In this document: positions 31,953-43,673 of the stretch, piece by piece
How positions within the stretch are numbered: the first letter of the stretch is position 1
Layout: every line of letters starts with the position of its first letter
Assembly: GCF_030758615.1 (NCBI RefSeq)
Contig: NZ_CP132381.1
Span: 1 to 64,000, forward strand
Source: Gilliamella apis
Lineage (GTDB): Bacteria > Pseudomonadota > Gammaproteobacteria > Enterobacterales > Orbaceae
Direction: 5' to 3'
DNA: 64,000 bases
Notes under the pieces: generated by a model
Told to the model about the DNA's origin: nothing
Database searches by the model: none
What the model saw: only the letters and a program-made list of their open reading frames with translations
Translations under genes and position numbers: made by a program

Positions 31953-32687
31953 TTAATCTTCATTTTCGTGAGCTGCATTTTTTTTGGCTTCAGCTTCTTG
32001 CTTAGCTTTTTCCTTGGCGGCAGCTTCTTCTTGTTTAGCTTTTTCAGCTTGTTGTTTATCTTTAAGATATTGAGCTTGATTTAACTTCATTTTGATATTT
32101 TGCTCTAATGCTTGAGTCGGTGATGAACTTAATGCAACATTGTAAGCAGCCACTGCTTCATCATAATTATTCATTTTCACCGATATATCGCCACGAATAT
32201 CATTAACTACTGGCGCCCAACTTTTTTCGGTTACTTTATTTAAAGTAGCCAAACTTTCTTGATAATGTTCAAGTTGATATTGTATTTTTGCAATACGAAT
32301 ATAACTTATTGATTTAATAACATCTGAATCAGTTTTACTTAACGTATCTGTAAGTAATTTTTCTGCTCCAGCATAATCTTTTAATTGTTCAACATAAAAT
32401 TTTGCTGCTCTAAAATTAGCAAAAACACTATAAATAGTATTATTATCTTTAGCAAAAGAGACTAATTCATTAACTGAATCAGGATTGTTGTTATCTAATT
32501 TAGCAATTAATTGTTCATAACGATCTGAAGATTCTATCGCTTTTTCTAATTTGTAAGATTGCCAATAACGCCAGCCATAAAAAGCCAGTAATCCAATTAC
32601 AATAACCGCAACAATAATTTTCCACTTTTTAGCAAGAAATTCTTTTATCTCTGAAAATTGTTCTTCGCCAGATAACTGATAACTCAC
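31953..32687 (-). CDS. yfgM: Periplasmic chaperone-like ancillary SecYEG translocon subunit YfgM
   Basis: The 244 residues begin with a short cytoplasmic segment, a membrane anchor (WKIIVAVIVIGLLAFYGWRYW, about 22-42) and a periplasmic TPR domain. E. coli YfgM (206 residues) associates with PpiD at the SecYEG translocon and affects the Rcs response. Here the C terminus carries about 35 extra residues, a Lys/Glu/Ala/Gln-rich helical tail. The order hisS-yfgM-bamB is as in E. coli, with 23-26 bp spacing. Confidence 0.93.
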   Translation of the reverse strand: MSYQLSGEEQFSEIKEFLAKKWKIIVAVIVIGLLAFYGWRYWQSYKLEKAIESSDRYEQLIAKLDNNNPDSVNELVSFAKDNNTIYSVFANFRAAKFYVEQLKDYAGAEKLLTDTLSKTDSDVIKSISYIRIAKIQYQLEHYQESLATLNKVTEKSWAPVVNDIRGDISVKMNNYDEAVAAYNVALSSSPTQALEQNIKMKLNQAQYLKDKQQAEKAKQEEAAAKEKAKQEAEAKKNAAHENED

Positions 32688-32710
32688 GTTTTTCTCCTAT
32701 TTCCTTTAAT

Positions 32711-33988
32711 TTACAATATCGCCAAACAAGTTTGAACAATCTCTTTTTCTGCAACTTCAACTTGTTCGCCTGTTTGTAAATTTTTAATTGTAACTGATTG
32801 ATTAATAATTTCGTTTTCACCAATAATTACAGCTATTTTAGCACCTAATTTGTCCGCTTTGGCAAATTGTTTTTTAAAATTACTACTACCATAATTAGTC
32901 ACAATTCGCTTATCAGATAACCCATCACGGAGTACTTCTGCCATTTTTTGGGCTGCAGCTGTCGTTTTTTCATCACCCGAAGATATCATATAAATATCAA
33001 TTGAACTATCTCGATTTAATGAAGGATTAACCGCCTGCACTAATAATACTAAACGTTCTACCCCCATAGCAAAACCAACGGCTGGTGTTGGTTGTCCACC
33101 AAGTTGGCTAACTAGACCGTCATAACGACCTCCGCCACAAACGGTACCTTGAGCGCCTAAACTACTTGTTACCCACTCAAAAACAGTACGGTTATAATAA
33201 TCTAAACCACGCACCAATCTTTGGTTAATATTATATTTTATTCCTGCGCTATCTAATAATTGACACAAGCCATCAAAATGAAGTTTAGATTCTTTATCTA
33301 AATAATCAAATAATTTCGGTGCTTGATTAAGTAATTCTTGAATAACAGGATTTTTCGAATCTAACACCCGTAATGGGTTAGTATACATTCTACGTAAACA
33401 GTCTTCATCTAATTTATCTTTATGTTGCTCAAGAAAACTGACTAAAGCATTACGGTAATTTGCTCTTGCTTCAACTGAACCGATAGAATTAAGTTCAAGT
33501 GTCGTATGCTCTTCAATACCAAGTGCTTTCCAAAAACGTGCAGTTAATAAGATAAGCTCTGCATCAATATTAGGCCCTTCAAGGCCAAAAACTTCAACAC
33601 CAAATTGATGAAATTGACGATAACGCCCTTTTTGCGGTTTTTCATAACGAAATGCCGGCCCTAAATACCATAGTCGTTGTTCTTGGTTGTAAAATAGACC
33701 GTGTTCAATACCTGCACGGACACAACCAGCTGTAATTTCAGGGCGAAGAGTAATACTTTCATCATTACGGTCATTAAAAGTATACATCTCTTTTTCAACA
33801 ATATCGGTAACTTCACCAACTGCACGTTTAAATAGTGCGGTATCTTCAACGATTGGTGTTCTAATTTCATTATAACCATAACTATTTAGTACACCTTTAA
33901 CAATTTTTTCAATTTGTTGCCATGTAGCACTATCATTAGGGAGTAAATCATTCATTCCCCGTATTGATTGGATTTTTTTCTCTGCCAT
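32711..33988 (-). CDS. hisS: Histidyl-tRNA synthetase
   Basis: The class II synthetase charges tRNA-His. The 425 residues (E. coli 424) contain IRGMNDLLP at the N terminus and motif 2 around [20 protein letters not shown]. The histidine-binding loops [15 protein letters not shown] and [14 protein letters not shown] and motif 3 GFAMGVERL are also present. The C-terminal anticodon-binding domain starts at about 330. It follows ispG by 24 bp. Confidence 0.98.
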   Translation of the reverse strand: MAEKKIQSIRGMNDLLPNDSATWQQIEKIVKGVLNSYGYNEIRTPIVEDTALFKRAVGEVTDIVEKEMYTFNDRNDESITLRPEITAGCVRAGIEHGLFYNQEQRLWYLGPAFRYEKPQKGRYRQFHQFGVEVFGLEGPNIDAELILLTARFWKALGIEEHTTLELNSIGSVEARANYRNALVSFLEQHKDKLDEDCLRRMYTNPLRVLDSKNPVIQELLNQAPKLFDYLDKESKLHFDGLCQLLDSAGIKYNINQRLVRGLDYYNRTVFEWVTSSLGAQGTVCGGGRYDGLVSQLGGQPTPAVGFAMGVERLVLLVQAVNPSLNRDSSIDIYMISSGDEKTTAAAQKMAEVLRDGLSDKRIVTNYGSSNFKKQFAKADKLGAKIAVIIGENEIINQSVTIKNLQTGEQVEVAEKEIVQTCLAIL

Positions 33989-34012
33989 TTGTTTATTCGC
34001 TATCTAATAAGG

Positions 34013-35122
34013 TTATAGTTCAGTTGTTGCAATTCTATTTTTTAAAATTGATGCCTTAGCACGAATTTTAGCTTCCAACTCATCTATCATTTGTTCATTA
34101 TCAATACGCCCTATGCGCACACCATCTTCATAAAAACCGCTTTTGTTGTGACCACCAGCAACACCCATTGTAGAAGCTAAAGCCTCACCAGGTCCATTTA
34201 CAACACAACCAATAATTGATACATCCATTGGTGTTATTATATCTTCTAATCGCTGTTCTAATGTATTAACGGTACTAATTACATCAAACTCTTGCCTTGA
34301 ACAGGTTGGGCAAGCAATAAAATTAATACCTCTTGCTCGAATGCGTAACGATTTTAAAATATCAAATCCAACTTTAACTTCTTCCGTTGGATCAGCTGCT
34401 AGTGAAACTCTTAATGTATCACCAATCCCTTCCGATAATAATAAGCCAAGCCCAATCGCTGATTTTACCGCTCCACTACGCACTCCACCAGCTTCAGTTA
34501 TACCTAAATGTAAAGGTTGCTTAATTTGTTTTGCTAATAATCGGTATGAATCAACCGCAGTAAAAACGTCTGACGCTTTTACACTTACCTTAAATTGGTC
34601 AAAACCTAGCCTATCAAGTATATCTACATGTCGCATAGCTGATTCGACTATAGCCTCTGGTGTCGGCTCGCCATATTTTTCTTGGATATCTTTTTCTAGC
34701 GAACCAGAGTTTACGCCGATTCGGATAGGAATATTTTTATCCTTGGCACAATCAACAACCGAGCGAATCCGTGATTCATTACCAATATTACCAGGATTAA
34801 TCCGTAAACAATTCACTCCATATTCAGCAACCTTTAAAGCAATGCGATAATCAAAATGAATATCAGCAATAAGGGGGACTTTTGCTTGTTGCTTAATTAT
34901 TTTAAACGCCTCAGCAGCATCCATAGTTGGAATAGAAACTCGGACAATATCAACCCCTACACGCTCAAGGGCTTGAATTTGAGCTACTGTTTTTTCCACA
35001 TCTGTTGTTCGAGTATTTGTCATCGATTGCACAGCAATCGGCGCACCACCACCGATTGGCACATTACCAACATAAATTCGGGTTGATTCTCGCCTAATAA
35101 TTGGTGACTCTTGATGACTCAT
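34013..35122 (-). CDS. ispG: 4-hydroxy-3-methylbut-2-enyl diphosphate synthase (flavodoxin)
   Basis: IspG is a [4Fe-4S] enzyme of the MEP isoprenoid pathway converting MEcPP to HMBPP. The C-terminal cluster cysteines are in [11 protein letters not shown] and [10 protein letters not shown]. The N-terminal TIM barrel has [13 protein letters not shown] and [11 protein letters not shown] use ATG 35122 (369 residues) since it has an AGG Shine-Dalgarno and matches the E. coli N terminus. An upstream in-frame ATG at 35137 lacks one and would add five residues. It lies between rodZ and hisS as in E. coli. Confidence 0.97.
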   Translation of the reverse strand: MSHQESPIIRRESTRIYVGNVPIGGGAPIAVQSMTNTRTTDVEKTVAQIQALERVGVDIVRVSIPTMDAAEAFKIIKQQAKVPLIADIHFDYRIALKVAEYGVNCLRINPGNIGNESRIRSVVDCAKDKNIPIRIGVNSGSLEKDIQEKYGEPTPEAIVESAMRHVDILDRLGFDQFKVSVKASDVFTAVDSYRLLAKQIKQPLHLGITEAGGVRSGAVKSAIGLGLLLSEGIGDTLRVSLAADPTEEVKVGFDILKSLRIRARGINFIACPTCSRQEFDVISTVNTLEQRLEDIITPMDVSIIGCVVNGPGEALASTMGVAGGHNKSGFYEDGVRIGRIDNEQMIDELEAKIRAKASILKNRIATTEL

Positions 35123-35208
35123 AAGATGCCTAATCATATTACAAAATAACTAGGACGCAATCTTAACAAGATTTAAGACAAATGTCTGTATGTGAATGAG
35201 AAAATTTG

Positions 35209-35649
35209 CTAACTGTTAACGCGATCTGAAGGCTGTGGAGAAATATAATGACTAACTTCAATAAAGTTACTTTTATTTTGAGAATTGACATAGTATAAGC
35301 CACCACCTAATGCACAAATTAAAGCAAACAAACCAAAAAAGAACGGTTTCTTACTACGATTTGTTTTACTATATATTGGTTTAGGTTTTTTAGTTTCTTT
35401 TACTAAATATTGTTCAGCTAAAATTTCGAGATAAGGTTGATATTCATCAGCTGATAAACCAACAATATTGGCATACGAACGAATATAACCTTTAACAAAA
35501 ACAAAAGGGGCATGAAGTAGCTGATCATTTTCAATTTCAGAAATGACAGCTGTTCTAACATGAATTTGTTCAGCAATATCTTTTTGCGATAAACCCATAT
35601 TACTTCTTAAATCGGAAAGAATCTTACCCAATGAAATATTTTCTTCCAT
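35209..35649 (-). CDS. rodZ: RodZ, short form lacking the periplasmic domain
   Basis: RodZ links the MreB cytoskeleton to the cell-wall elongation machinery. This version has only 146 residues against 337 in E. coli. The N-terminal helix-turn-helix (about 5-75, with GLSQKDIAEQIHVR) that binds MreB is intact, and one membrane helix follows (FFFGLFALICALGGGLYYV). The protein ends about 29 residues later, so most of the linker and the DUF4115 periplasmic domain are missing. No continuation is seen in other frames of the 86-bp gap to ispG. The chosen ATG at 35649 follows a run of seven G that serves as Shine-Dalgarno; an ATG four codons upstream lies before that run. Position before ispG supports the identity. 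Confidence 0.88.
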   Translation of the reverse strand: MEENISLGKILSDLRSNMGLSQKDIAEQIHVRTAVISEIENDQLLHAPFVFVKGYIRSYANIVGLSADEYQPYLEILAEQYLVKETKKPKPIYSKTNRSKKPFFFGLFALICALGGGLYYVNSQNKSNFIEVSHYISPQPSDRVNS

Positions 35650-35707
35650 ACCCCCCCTCATTGTCTTACTATCCGCAATTTTTTGTTATTTTTACATATT
35701 TTCGCAA

Positions 35708-36574
35708 TTAATCAATTTTTTTCGCATTAAACCACTGTTTAGGGGTTTCTATTTCATTTTGTGCGGCAACTAATTGCAATTCATATTCATTTTGTCTTAA
35801 TGTTTCAAGCATAACCGCATAAACCGCCGATGTAGTATGCTCAAATGCTTCAACAATGGATTTACCAAGCATGATATTTGCTAAAAACAGCCCACTAGTC
35901 ATATCACCAACACCAACTGGTTGTTTGACGCCAAAATCAACTAACGGGCGATCAATATGCCAAGCTTCATTTTCTGTTACTAACAACATTTCAAAACGAT
36001 CTTGTTGATAGCCAGCTCGACTTAAATGTTTAACTAAAATTGCTTTAGGCCCTTTTTCACAAATTGAACGGCATGCTGAGATTGCTTGCTTGACATTATT
36101 GATCGGCTGTTTACCGTTAAGTTCTTCTAATTCTAAAATATTTGGTGCCATCATATCAGATATGGGCAAGGCTGTATTACATAAAAATTCTGCTACACCA
36201 GGAGCGACAAAGCATCCTTTTTCGGGATGCCCCATTACAGGATCACAAAGATAAATTGCTTCAGGATTCTCAGCTTTTACTTTTTTCACAATTTCAATAA
36301 TTGCATTACCTTGTTCTGGTGACCCCATATAGCCACTTAATACGGCATTACATCGTTGTAATTCGCCAATAGCATTAATCCCATCAGCGATATCGGTTAA
36401 ATGAGATGCAGGCATTACCGTTCCAGTCCATTGCCGATATTGAGTATGGTTTGAAAATTGTACCGTATTTAATGGCCAAACATTCACACCTAAACGACGC
36501 ATTGGAAATACAGCCGCACTATTACCTGCATGACCAAATACAACATGAGACTGAATCGATAAAATATTTTTCAT
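35708..36574 (-). CDS. pdxY: Pyridoxal/pyridoxine/pyridoxamine kinase 2
   Basis: PdxY phosphorylates pyridoxal in the B6 salvage pathway. The 288 residues (E. coli 287) align from [21 protein letters not shown] to the end, with the ribokinase-family signature [14 protein letters not shown] near the C terminus and [15 protein letters not shown] near the start. The open frame extends 48 codons further upstream inside tyrS. The ATG at 36574 has GGAG in front and matches the family start. It begins 4 bp after the tyrS stop, as in the E. coli tyrS-pdxY pair. Confidence 0.97.
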   Translation of the reverse strand: MKNILSIQSHVVFGHAGNSAAVFPMRRLGVNVWPLNTVQFSNHTQYRQWTGTVMPASHLTDIADGINAIGELQRCNAVLSGYMGSPEQGNAIIEIVKKVKAENPEAIYLCDPVMGHPEKGCFVAPGVAEFLCNTALPISDMMAPNILELEELNGKQPINNVKQAISACRSICEKGPKAILVKHLSRAGYQQDRFEMLLVTENEAWHIDRPLVDFGVKQPVGVGDMTSGLFLANIMLGKSIVEAFEHTTSAVYAVMLETLRQNEYELQLVAAQNEIETPKQWFNAKKID

Positions 36575-36578
36575 GAAA

Positions 36579-37850
36579 TCATCTCCAAATAAGTAAGCAG
36601 TAGTATTTTTTACCTCGACGCAGTAATGTGTAACGATTAAATAACTTATCACTATCAGAAAAACGATAATCTGTTGTTGAATTACGTTCACCATTAACAG
36701 AAATAGCATTGGAATCAATCATTGTTCTTGCTTGCCCTCTTGATGGTGCAAACTCAGCATTAACAATAGCTTGTTGTAGATCTACATCACCTTCAATACT
36801 GACTGTAGGCATACCATCTTGAGCTAATTGTTCAAAATCAGCTTCAGATAAATCAGTTAATTTACCAGAAAATAGACTTTCAGTAATACGTTTAGCAGCT
36901 GTTAGTCCTTCTTCACCATGAACTAATCGAGTCACTTGTTCGGCAAGGACATACTGAGCTCTCGGTGCAACGCCACTGTTTTTATCTTCTTCTTCCAAAG
37001 CATCAATTTCTTCCAATGACATGAAGGTAAAGAATTTAAGGAATCGATAAACATCAGCATCAGCAGTGTTAATCCAAAATTGATAAAATTTATATGGACT
37101 AGTTTTTTTCGGATCTAACCATACTGCACCACTTTCAGTTTTACCAAATTTAGTTCCATCAGATTTAGTAATTAATGGTACGGTTAAACCATATACTTGC
37201 TTCTGGTGTAAACGACGCGTTAAATCGATACCAGCAGTAATATTACCCCATTGATCAGAACCACCAATTTGTAACACAACATTATGAGCTTTATTAAGAC
37301 TTGCAAAGTCATAAGACTGTAACAAACTATAAGAAAATTCAGTAAAAGATATACCTGATTCATCACGGTCAATACGTTGTTTAACGGATTCTTTGTTAAT
37401 CATTGCATTAACAGAAAAATATTTTCCAATATCTCGTAAAAAAGATAAAACATTCATGCCACCAAACCAATCATAGTTGTTAGCAACAATAGCGGCGTTA
37501 TCACCACATTCAAAATCTAAAAATGGCGATACTTGTTGTTTAATCTTTTCACTCCATTCAATTACCGTATCTTCAGTATTGAGTTTACGTTCAACAGCTT
37601 TAAAACTTGGATCGCCAATTAATCCTGTCGCACCTCCAACTAAAGCTATTGGTTTATGACCAGCCAATTGAAAACGTTTCAAACAAAGCAATGGAACTAA
37701 ATGACCAAGATGCAAACTATCAGCGGTTGGATCAAAACCACAATATAGTGCAATAGGATTTTGCTCAATCAGTTCCATTAACGCTTTTTCATCAGTAAGT
37801 TGAGCAATCAGTCCACGCTCTTGCAGTTGTTTGATCACATTTTTTGTCAT
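36579..37850 (-). CDS. tyrS: Tyrosyl-tRNA synthetase
   Basis: The class I synthetase charges tRNA-Tyr. The 423 residues (E. coli 424) include [21 protein letters not shown] with the HIGH-type motif HLGH and the KMSKS-type loop KFGKTESG. The tyrosine-binding [19 protein letters not shown] and the C-terminal S4 domain with [20 protein letters not shown] are present. It is followed directly by pdxY. putP lies 50 bp upstream on the same strand. Confidence 0.98.
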   Translation of the reverse strand: MTKNVIKQLQERGLIAQLTDEKALMELIEQNPIALYCGFDPTADSLHLGHLVPLLCLKRFQLAGHKPIALVGGATGLIGDPSFKAVERKLNTEDTVIEWSEKIKQQVSPFLDFECGDNAAIVANNYDWFGGMNVLSFLRDIGKYFSVNAMINKESVKQRIDRDESGISFTEFSYSLLQSYDFASLNKAHNVVLQIGGSDQWGNITAGIDLTRRLHQKQVYGLTVPLITKSDGTKFGKTESGAVWLDPKKTSPYKFYQFWINTADADVYRFLKFFTFMSLEEIDALEEEDKNSGVAPRAQYVLAEQVTRLVHGEEGLTAAKRITESLFSGKLTDLSEADFEQLAQDGMPTVSIEGDVDLQQAIVNAEFAPSRGQARTMIDSNAISVNGERNSTTDYRFSDSDKLFNRYTLLRRGKKYYCLLIWR

Positions 37851-37900
37851 GATATTTTACCTATTAAATTTGTTACGTTTATATTCTACTTAATTAAATT

Positions 37901-39388
37901 CTATACTGTTTTATTGTGGTATTTTTTATACGCTTGTTTGAAATGGTCTTCAACTATTTCGTTCGGTTTTTTATCTAATAAGCTAAAAATAATGATTGCT
38001 ATTGACGCAAATAAAAAGCCAGGAATTAGTGAATATAAATTAAGCCAATTAAAATTAATCCAAAGCAAGACGGTGATTGCACCAGTTATCATTCCTGCTA
38101 ATGCACCATTGCGAGTCATTCGAGCCCAAAACACCGAGAATACAACAATCGGACCGAACGCAGCACCAAAACCAGCCCAAGCATGGCTAACTAAATCAAG
38201 CACACTGTTATTAGGATTGATCGCTAATAAAATAGCAATAACAGAAACTAATAGCACCATTATACGGCCAACCCAAACTAATTCTCGTTGCTTAGCCTTA
38301 GGTCGGATAAAAGCACGATAAAAATCTTCTGTTAATGCACTTGAACAAACCAATAATTGACAACTTAAGGTGCTCATTACTGCGGCTAGAATAGCCGCAA
38401 GCAAAATACCAGCAACCCATGGGTTAAATAGTAATTTAGATAATTCGATAAAAATACGTTCATGTTTCCCATTATCAATTAGATAAGCTAAGTTAGGATT
38501 ATTGGCAAAGAAAGCAATACCAAAGAAACCAACTGTAATTGCGCCAGCTAAACATAAAATCATCCATGTCATACTAATTCGACGAGCATTTTTCATGACT
38601 TCATGAGAATCAGCAGCCATAAATCTAGCTAAAATATGTGGTTGACCAAAATAACCAAGTCCCCAACCTAACAATGAAATAATGGCAATCAAATCCATAT
38701 GAGCAAAGATATTAGTATAATCAGGATTTAATGATTGAATATTAGCCATTGCATCAGTAAAACCACCCGCATTAATCATTACCATAATTGGTGTTAATAT
38801 TAGAGCAAACATCATTAAACTAGCTTGAATTGTATCGGTCCAACTTACTGCTAAGAAACCACCAATAAAAGTATAAGCAATTGTCGCGCCAGCGCCTGCT
38901 AGCATTGCCCAGCCATAACTAAGCCCAAATGTACTTTCAAATAATTTAGCACCAGCAACTACGCCTGAAGCACAATAAATGGTAAAAAAGATTAAAATTA
39001 TTACTGCTGAAATAATTCTTAATAGTGAACTATTGTCATCAAATCGACGAGCAAAATAGTCAGGTAAAGTTAATGAATTATGATTTATCTCTGTGAAAAC
39101 TCTTAATCTACCGGCAATCAGCAACCAATTTAGATAAGCGCCAATTATTAATCCTATAGCAATCCAGCTTTGCGAGATACCAAATAAGAATACTGCACCC
39201 GGTAATCCCATTAATAACCAACCACTCATATCAGAAGCACCAGCAGAAAGTGCAGTAACTACACTGCCTATGCGACGTCCACCTAATATATAATCACCAA
39301 AGTTTCGTGTTGCACGAAATGCAAAGAAACCAATCGCAATCATTCCTAATATGTAAACAGCAAAGGTGACAATCATTGGTAATGACAT
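37901..39388 (-). CDS. putP: Sodium/proline symporter
   Basis: PutP is an inner-membrane Na+/proline symporter of the SSS family with 13 membrane helices. The 495 residues (E. coli 502) show the helix-2 sodium/proline motif TALSAGASDMSGWLLMGLPGA, NWLLIAGRLRVFTE and the family signature in helices 8-9 (MSTLSCQLLVCSSALTEDFYR). No putA is adjacent. A terminator-like hairpin lies about 55-80 bp upstream in the leader, so attenuation is possible. Confidence 0.95.
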   Translation of the reverse strand: MSLPMIVTFAVYILGMIAIGFFAFRATRNFGDYILGGRRIGSVVTALSAGASDMSGWLLMGLPGAVFLFGISQSWIAIGLIIGAYLNWLLIAGRLRVFTEINHNSLTLPDYFARRFDDNSSLLRIISAVIILIFFTIYCASGVVAGAKLFESTFGLSYGWAMLAGAGATIAYTFIGGFLAVSWTDTIQASLMMFALILTPIMVMINAGGFTDAMANIQSLNPDYTNIFAHMDLIAIISLLGWGLGYFGQPHILARFMAADSHEVMKNARRISMTWMILCLAGAITVGFFGIAFFANNPNLAYLIDNGKHERIFIELSKLLFNPWVAGILLAAILAAVMSTLSCQLLVCSSALTEDFYRAFIRPKAKQRELVWVGRIMVLLVSVIAILLAINPNNSVLDLVSHAWAGFGAAFGPIVVFSVFWARMTRNGALAGMITGAITVLLWINFNWLNLYSLIPGFLFASIAIIIFSLLDKKPNEIVEDHFKQAYKKYHNKTV

Positions 39389-39441
39389 TTTTATAATAAA
39401 CCTTGATCGATGAAATTAAAAATAGTTGGCTAGCTTATCAT

Positions 39442-39466
39442 AAAAAGCCCCTGCTAAAAAGCAGGC
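39442..39466 (-). terminator. Intrinsic-terminator-like hairpin in the putP leader
   Basis: On the minus strand GCCTGC, a TTTTTA loop and GCAGGGGC form a GC-rich stem followed at once by TTTTTA. It lies 54 bp upstream of the putP ATG on the same strand. No gene on the minus strand ends there, since nth upstream is divergent. It either attenuates putP transcription or ends a short leader or small RNA of roughly 100 nt from the 268-bp nth-putP gap, which otherwise shows only AT-rich promoter-like DNA. Confidence 0.55.
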
Positions 39467-39655
39467 GATTTTGCTATATCTATCTCAGCTATAAAAGCTA
39501 GTATTACAATTCAATCCATAAAATAAAAATATCTTCAATTTTTTAAATAGATACATTGTTAATAGTTTCAACCTATATAAAAACTCAATATATCCTAAGG
39601 TTAAATATAATATAATGTATGTAATATTAATTAACTTTTTTATTTATAAGATATT

Positions 39656-40294
39656 GTGAAACAATCAACTCGAATTGAAATTTTAGAAAGATTAAAAGAG
39701 CATATTAAAGATCCTACAACTGAATTGGTATATAAAACACCATTCGAGTTACTTATAGCTGTTGTACTATCCGCTCAAGCCACCGATGTTAGTGTGAATA
39801 AAGCAACTAAACCATTATTTGCTATCGCAAATACCGCAGAGCAAATTCTGGCACTAGGAGTCAATAAATTAAAAGACTATATTCGGACAATTGGTTTATA
39901 TAATAGCAAAGCAGAAAATATTATTAAAACCTGTCAGATTCTCGTAGATAAATACCAAGGTGAAGTACCAGAAAATTTTGACTCATTAATTGCGCTACCT
40001 GGCGTAGGAAGAAAAACAGCTAACGTAATCTTAAATACCGCATTTGGCTGGCCAACTATTGCTGTGGATACCCATATATTTAGAGTAAGTAATCGAACAG
40101 GATTTGCACCAGGCAAAACGGTTGAAGCTGTTGAAGAAAAACTACTTAAAGTGGTTCCAGATGATTATAAAATAAATTGTCATCATTGGTTAATATTACA
40201 TGGTCGATATACCTGTATAGCTAGGAAGCCACGCTGCGGATCTTGCGTTATTGAAGATTTGTGTGAATATAAAGAAAAAATTTATCCAGAGTAA
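39656..40294 (+). CDS. nth: Endonuclease III
   Basis: The bifunctional DNA glycosylase/AP lyase removes oxidised pyrimidines. The 212 residues (E. coli 211) carry the helix-hairpin-helix LPGVGRKTANVIL with catalytic Lys, the catalytic Asp in AVDTHIFRVSNRTG, and the C-terminal [4Fe-4S] cluster cysteines in CIARKPRCGSCVIEDLC. The start codon is GTG, the only in-frame start matching the family N terminus. smrB begins 7 bp later and is probably co-transcribed. Confidence 0.97.
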   Translation: MKQSTRIEILERLKEHIKDPTTELVYKTPFELLIAVVLSAQATDVSVNKATKPLFAIANTAEQILALGVNKLKDYIRTIGLYNSKAENIIKTCQILVDKYQGEVPENFDSLIALPGVGRKTANVILNTAFGWPTIAVDTHIFRVSNRTGFAPGKTVEAVEEKLLKVVPDDYKINCHHWLILHGRYTCIARKPRCGSCVIEDLCEYKEKIYPE

Positions 40295-40301
40295 AAAATC
40301 A

Positions 40302-40847
40302 ATGCCAAATAAATTTAAATTAGAAGATGAAGATATCAACTTGTTTAAAAGTAGTATTGGTAATACCAAACAACTTAAACAAGATACCGTTATTCATAAA
40401 CCAGTAAAACGATCCCAAAAGCTAATTGATAATCAAAAGCTTCAACATGAAAAAGTAAATAATGAATTTTATTTTTCCGATGATTACCAACCACTTCTAC
40501 AAGAAGATCCTATTCGTTACATTCGTGAAAATACGGATAACAATGAGTTAAAAAAATTGCGACGAGGATTTTATTCACCCGAGTTTTTTTTAGACCTACA
40601 TGGATTAACCCAGCAAGAAGCAAAAAAAGAAATTGCAGCACTTATTGCTGCTTGTTTACGTGAAAATGTCAATTGTGCTTGTATTATGTATGGCCATGGT
40701 AAAAACATATTAAAAAAACAAACACCAATGTGGTTAGCTCAACACCCACATGTAATGTGTTTCCATCAAGCACCAAAAGAATTTGGCGGTAATGCTGCAT
40801 TATTAGTTTTATTTGATATCAATAATCCATCTGTTAACCTAAGATAA
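40302..40847 (+). CDS. smrB: SmrB, ribosome-rescue Smr-domain endonuclease
   Basis: SmrB cleaves mRNA at collided ribosomes in the quality-control pathway known from E. coli. The 181 residues (E. coli 183) contain an N-terminal extension with HYFSD-like FYFSDDYQPLL. The Smr domain then shows LDLHGLTQQEAKKEI, ACIMYGHGKNILK (catalytic His region) and WLAQHPHVMCFHQAPKEFGGNAALLVL. The ATG at 40302 matches the family start; an earlier in-frame start lies inside nth. The downstream terminator on this strand is not reached until about 41130, beyond the ryhB-like locus. Confidence 0.95.
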   Translation: MPNKFKLEDEDINLFKSSIGNTKQLKQDTVIHKPVKRSQKLIDNQKLQHEKVNNEFYFSDDYQPLLQEDPIRYIRENTDNNELKKLRRGFYSPEFFLDLHGLTQQEAKKEIAALIAACLRENVNCACIMYGHGKNILKKQTPMWLAQHPHVMCFHQAPKEFGGNAALLVLFDINNPSVNLR

Positions 40848-40872
40848 TTACTAATAAATATACACTAATAAT

Positions 40873-40970
40873 AAAAAAGCCAGCTTAGTTTTACTAGGCT
40901 GGCAAACATTGGAAGCAATGTGAGCAATGTCATACTTTTTTAGAAGTCTTTCGACGCTCTAACAAAGTAC
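40873..40970 (-). ncRNA. ryhB: RyhB-like iron-responsive small RNA
   Basis: On the minus strand positions 40911-40931 contain the invariant RyhB pairing core, including CATTGCTCACATTGCTTCC. It is followed by a terminator GCCAGC...GCTGGC plus six T (40873-40903), much as E. coli RyhB ends with a GCCAGC/GCTGGC stem. A 5' hairpin precedes the core, with a GAAA tetraloop closed by GTC/GAC and outer TACTTT/AAAGTA. The transcript should begin near 40970 from a Fur-box promoter and be about 98 nt (E. coli 90). RyhB with Hfq represses iron-using proteins when iron is scarce. The core, terminator and Fur-controlled promoter together make the call strong; the 5' end is inferred from promoter spacing. 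Confidence 0.93.
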
Positions 40971-40972
40971 AA

Positions 40973-41005
40973 TTGAATGATAATCATTCTCATTATTAAA
41001 AGCAA
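40973..41005 (-). promoter_or_regulatory. ryhB promoter with overlapping Fur box
   Basis: On the minus strand -35 TTGCTT (41000-41005) and -10 TATCAT (40977-40982) are separated by 17 bp. A Fur box lies over the -10 and spacer: positions 40973-40991 match 15 of 19 bases of the consensus GATAATGATAATCATTATC. Fe-Fur binding here should block transcription when iron is plentiful. The rest of the 335-bp smrB-obgE gap (40848-41182) holds only the ryhB gene and a plus-strand terminator. Confidence 0.85.
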
Positions 41006-41106
41006 GTTATTTTTTTGACTATTTCCAAAAAAAAGACAAAATTTTGTCAATTTAACATGTGTTTTTATATTAAAATTTTGTTTTTATAAAAAATATAATT
41101 GAGAGG

Positions 41107-41132
41107 AGCAGGGTAATTTGCCCCTGCTTTTT
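41107..41132 (+). terminator. Plus-strand terminator beyond ryhB
   Basis: Stem AGCAGGG/CCCTGCT (41107-41113, 41122-41128) is followed by five T on the plus strand. The only plus-strand genes upstream are nth and smrB, ending 260 bp earlier, so their transcript would run antisense through ryhB before stopping here. It also sits 51 bp from the obgE 3' end. Confidence 0.7.
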
Positions 41133-41182
41133 GGAAAACTTAACTATAAACAAACTATTATAATTAATTTTTGGGAATAGTT

Positions 41183-43314
<2,132 letters not shown>

Positions 43315-43342
43315 AATGAATTATATAAATTTTCAAGAAATG

Positions 43343-43370
43343 AAAAAAGCCCCACAATGACTGTGAGGCT
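43343..43370 (-). terminator. Intrinsic terminator after rpmA
   Basis: On the minus strand AGCCTCACAG, TCA loop and TTGTGGGGCT form a 10-bp stem with one G-U pair, followed by TTTTTTC. It lies 28 bp after the rpmA stop and 29 bp before yhbE, so it ends most rplU-rpmA transcripts and leaves yhbE-obgE to read-through or their own promoter. Confidence 0.85.
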
Positions 43371-43397
43371 TCTATAACTTATTAAACCGCTGGTTTA

Positions 43398-43658
43398 TTA
43401 GCTGTTAGCAACTACACTAACATAACGGCGGTTTTTAGGTCCTTTAACTTCGAACTTAACTTGTCCATCAACTAAAGCGAATAGGGTATGATCACGACCA
43501 CAACCTACGTTAGTACCTGGGTGGAATTGAGTTCCACGTTGACGAACTAAAATGTTACCCGCAAGAACTTCTTGAGAACCATAACGTTTAACACCTAAAC
43601 GTTTACTCTGGGAATCACGACCATTACGTGATGAACCACCAGCCTTCTTATGTGCCAT
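43398..43658 (-). CDS. rpmA: 50S ribosomal protein L27
   Basis: The 86 residues (E. coli 85) start [20 protein letters not shown], the flexible N-terminal arm that reaches the peptidyl-transferase centre, and contain the L27 signature around [19 protein letters not shown]. There is no N-terminal cleavage extension of the Firmicutes type. It follows rplU by 15 bp. Confidence 0.98.
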   Translation of the reverse strand: MAHKKAGGSSRNGRDSQSKRLGVKRYGSQEVLAGNILVRQRGTQFHPGTNVGCGRDHTLFALVDGQVKFEVKGPKNRRYVSVVANS

Positions 43659-43673
43659 TGTTCGATACTCCTA

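Noticed and set aside
34341..34850. Plus-strand open frame of 169 codons inside ispG
   Set aside because: It lies antisense to the highly conserved ispG coding sequence and resembles no protein.
35138..35208. Continuation of rodZ in another frame
   Set aside because: The short gap before ispG cannot hold the roughly 190 missing residues and shows no matching sequence.
36575..36718. 48-codon N-terminal extension of pdxY within tyrS
   Set aside because: The family start and a GGAG site are at 36574; the extra part is out-of-frame tyrS sequence.
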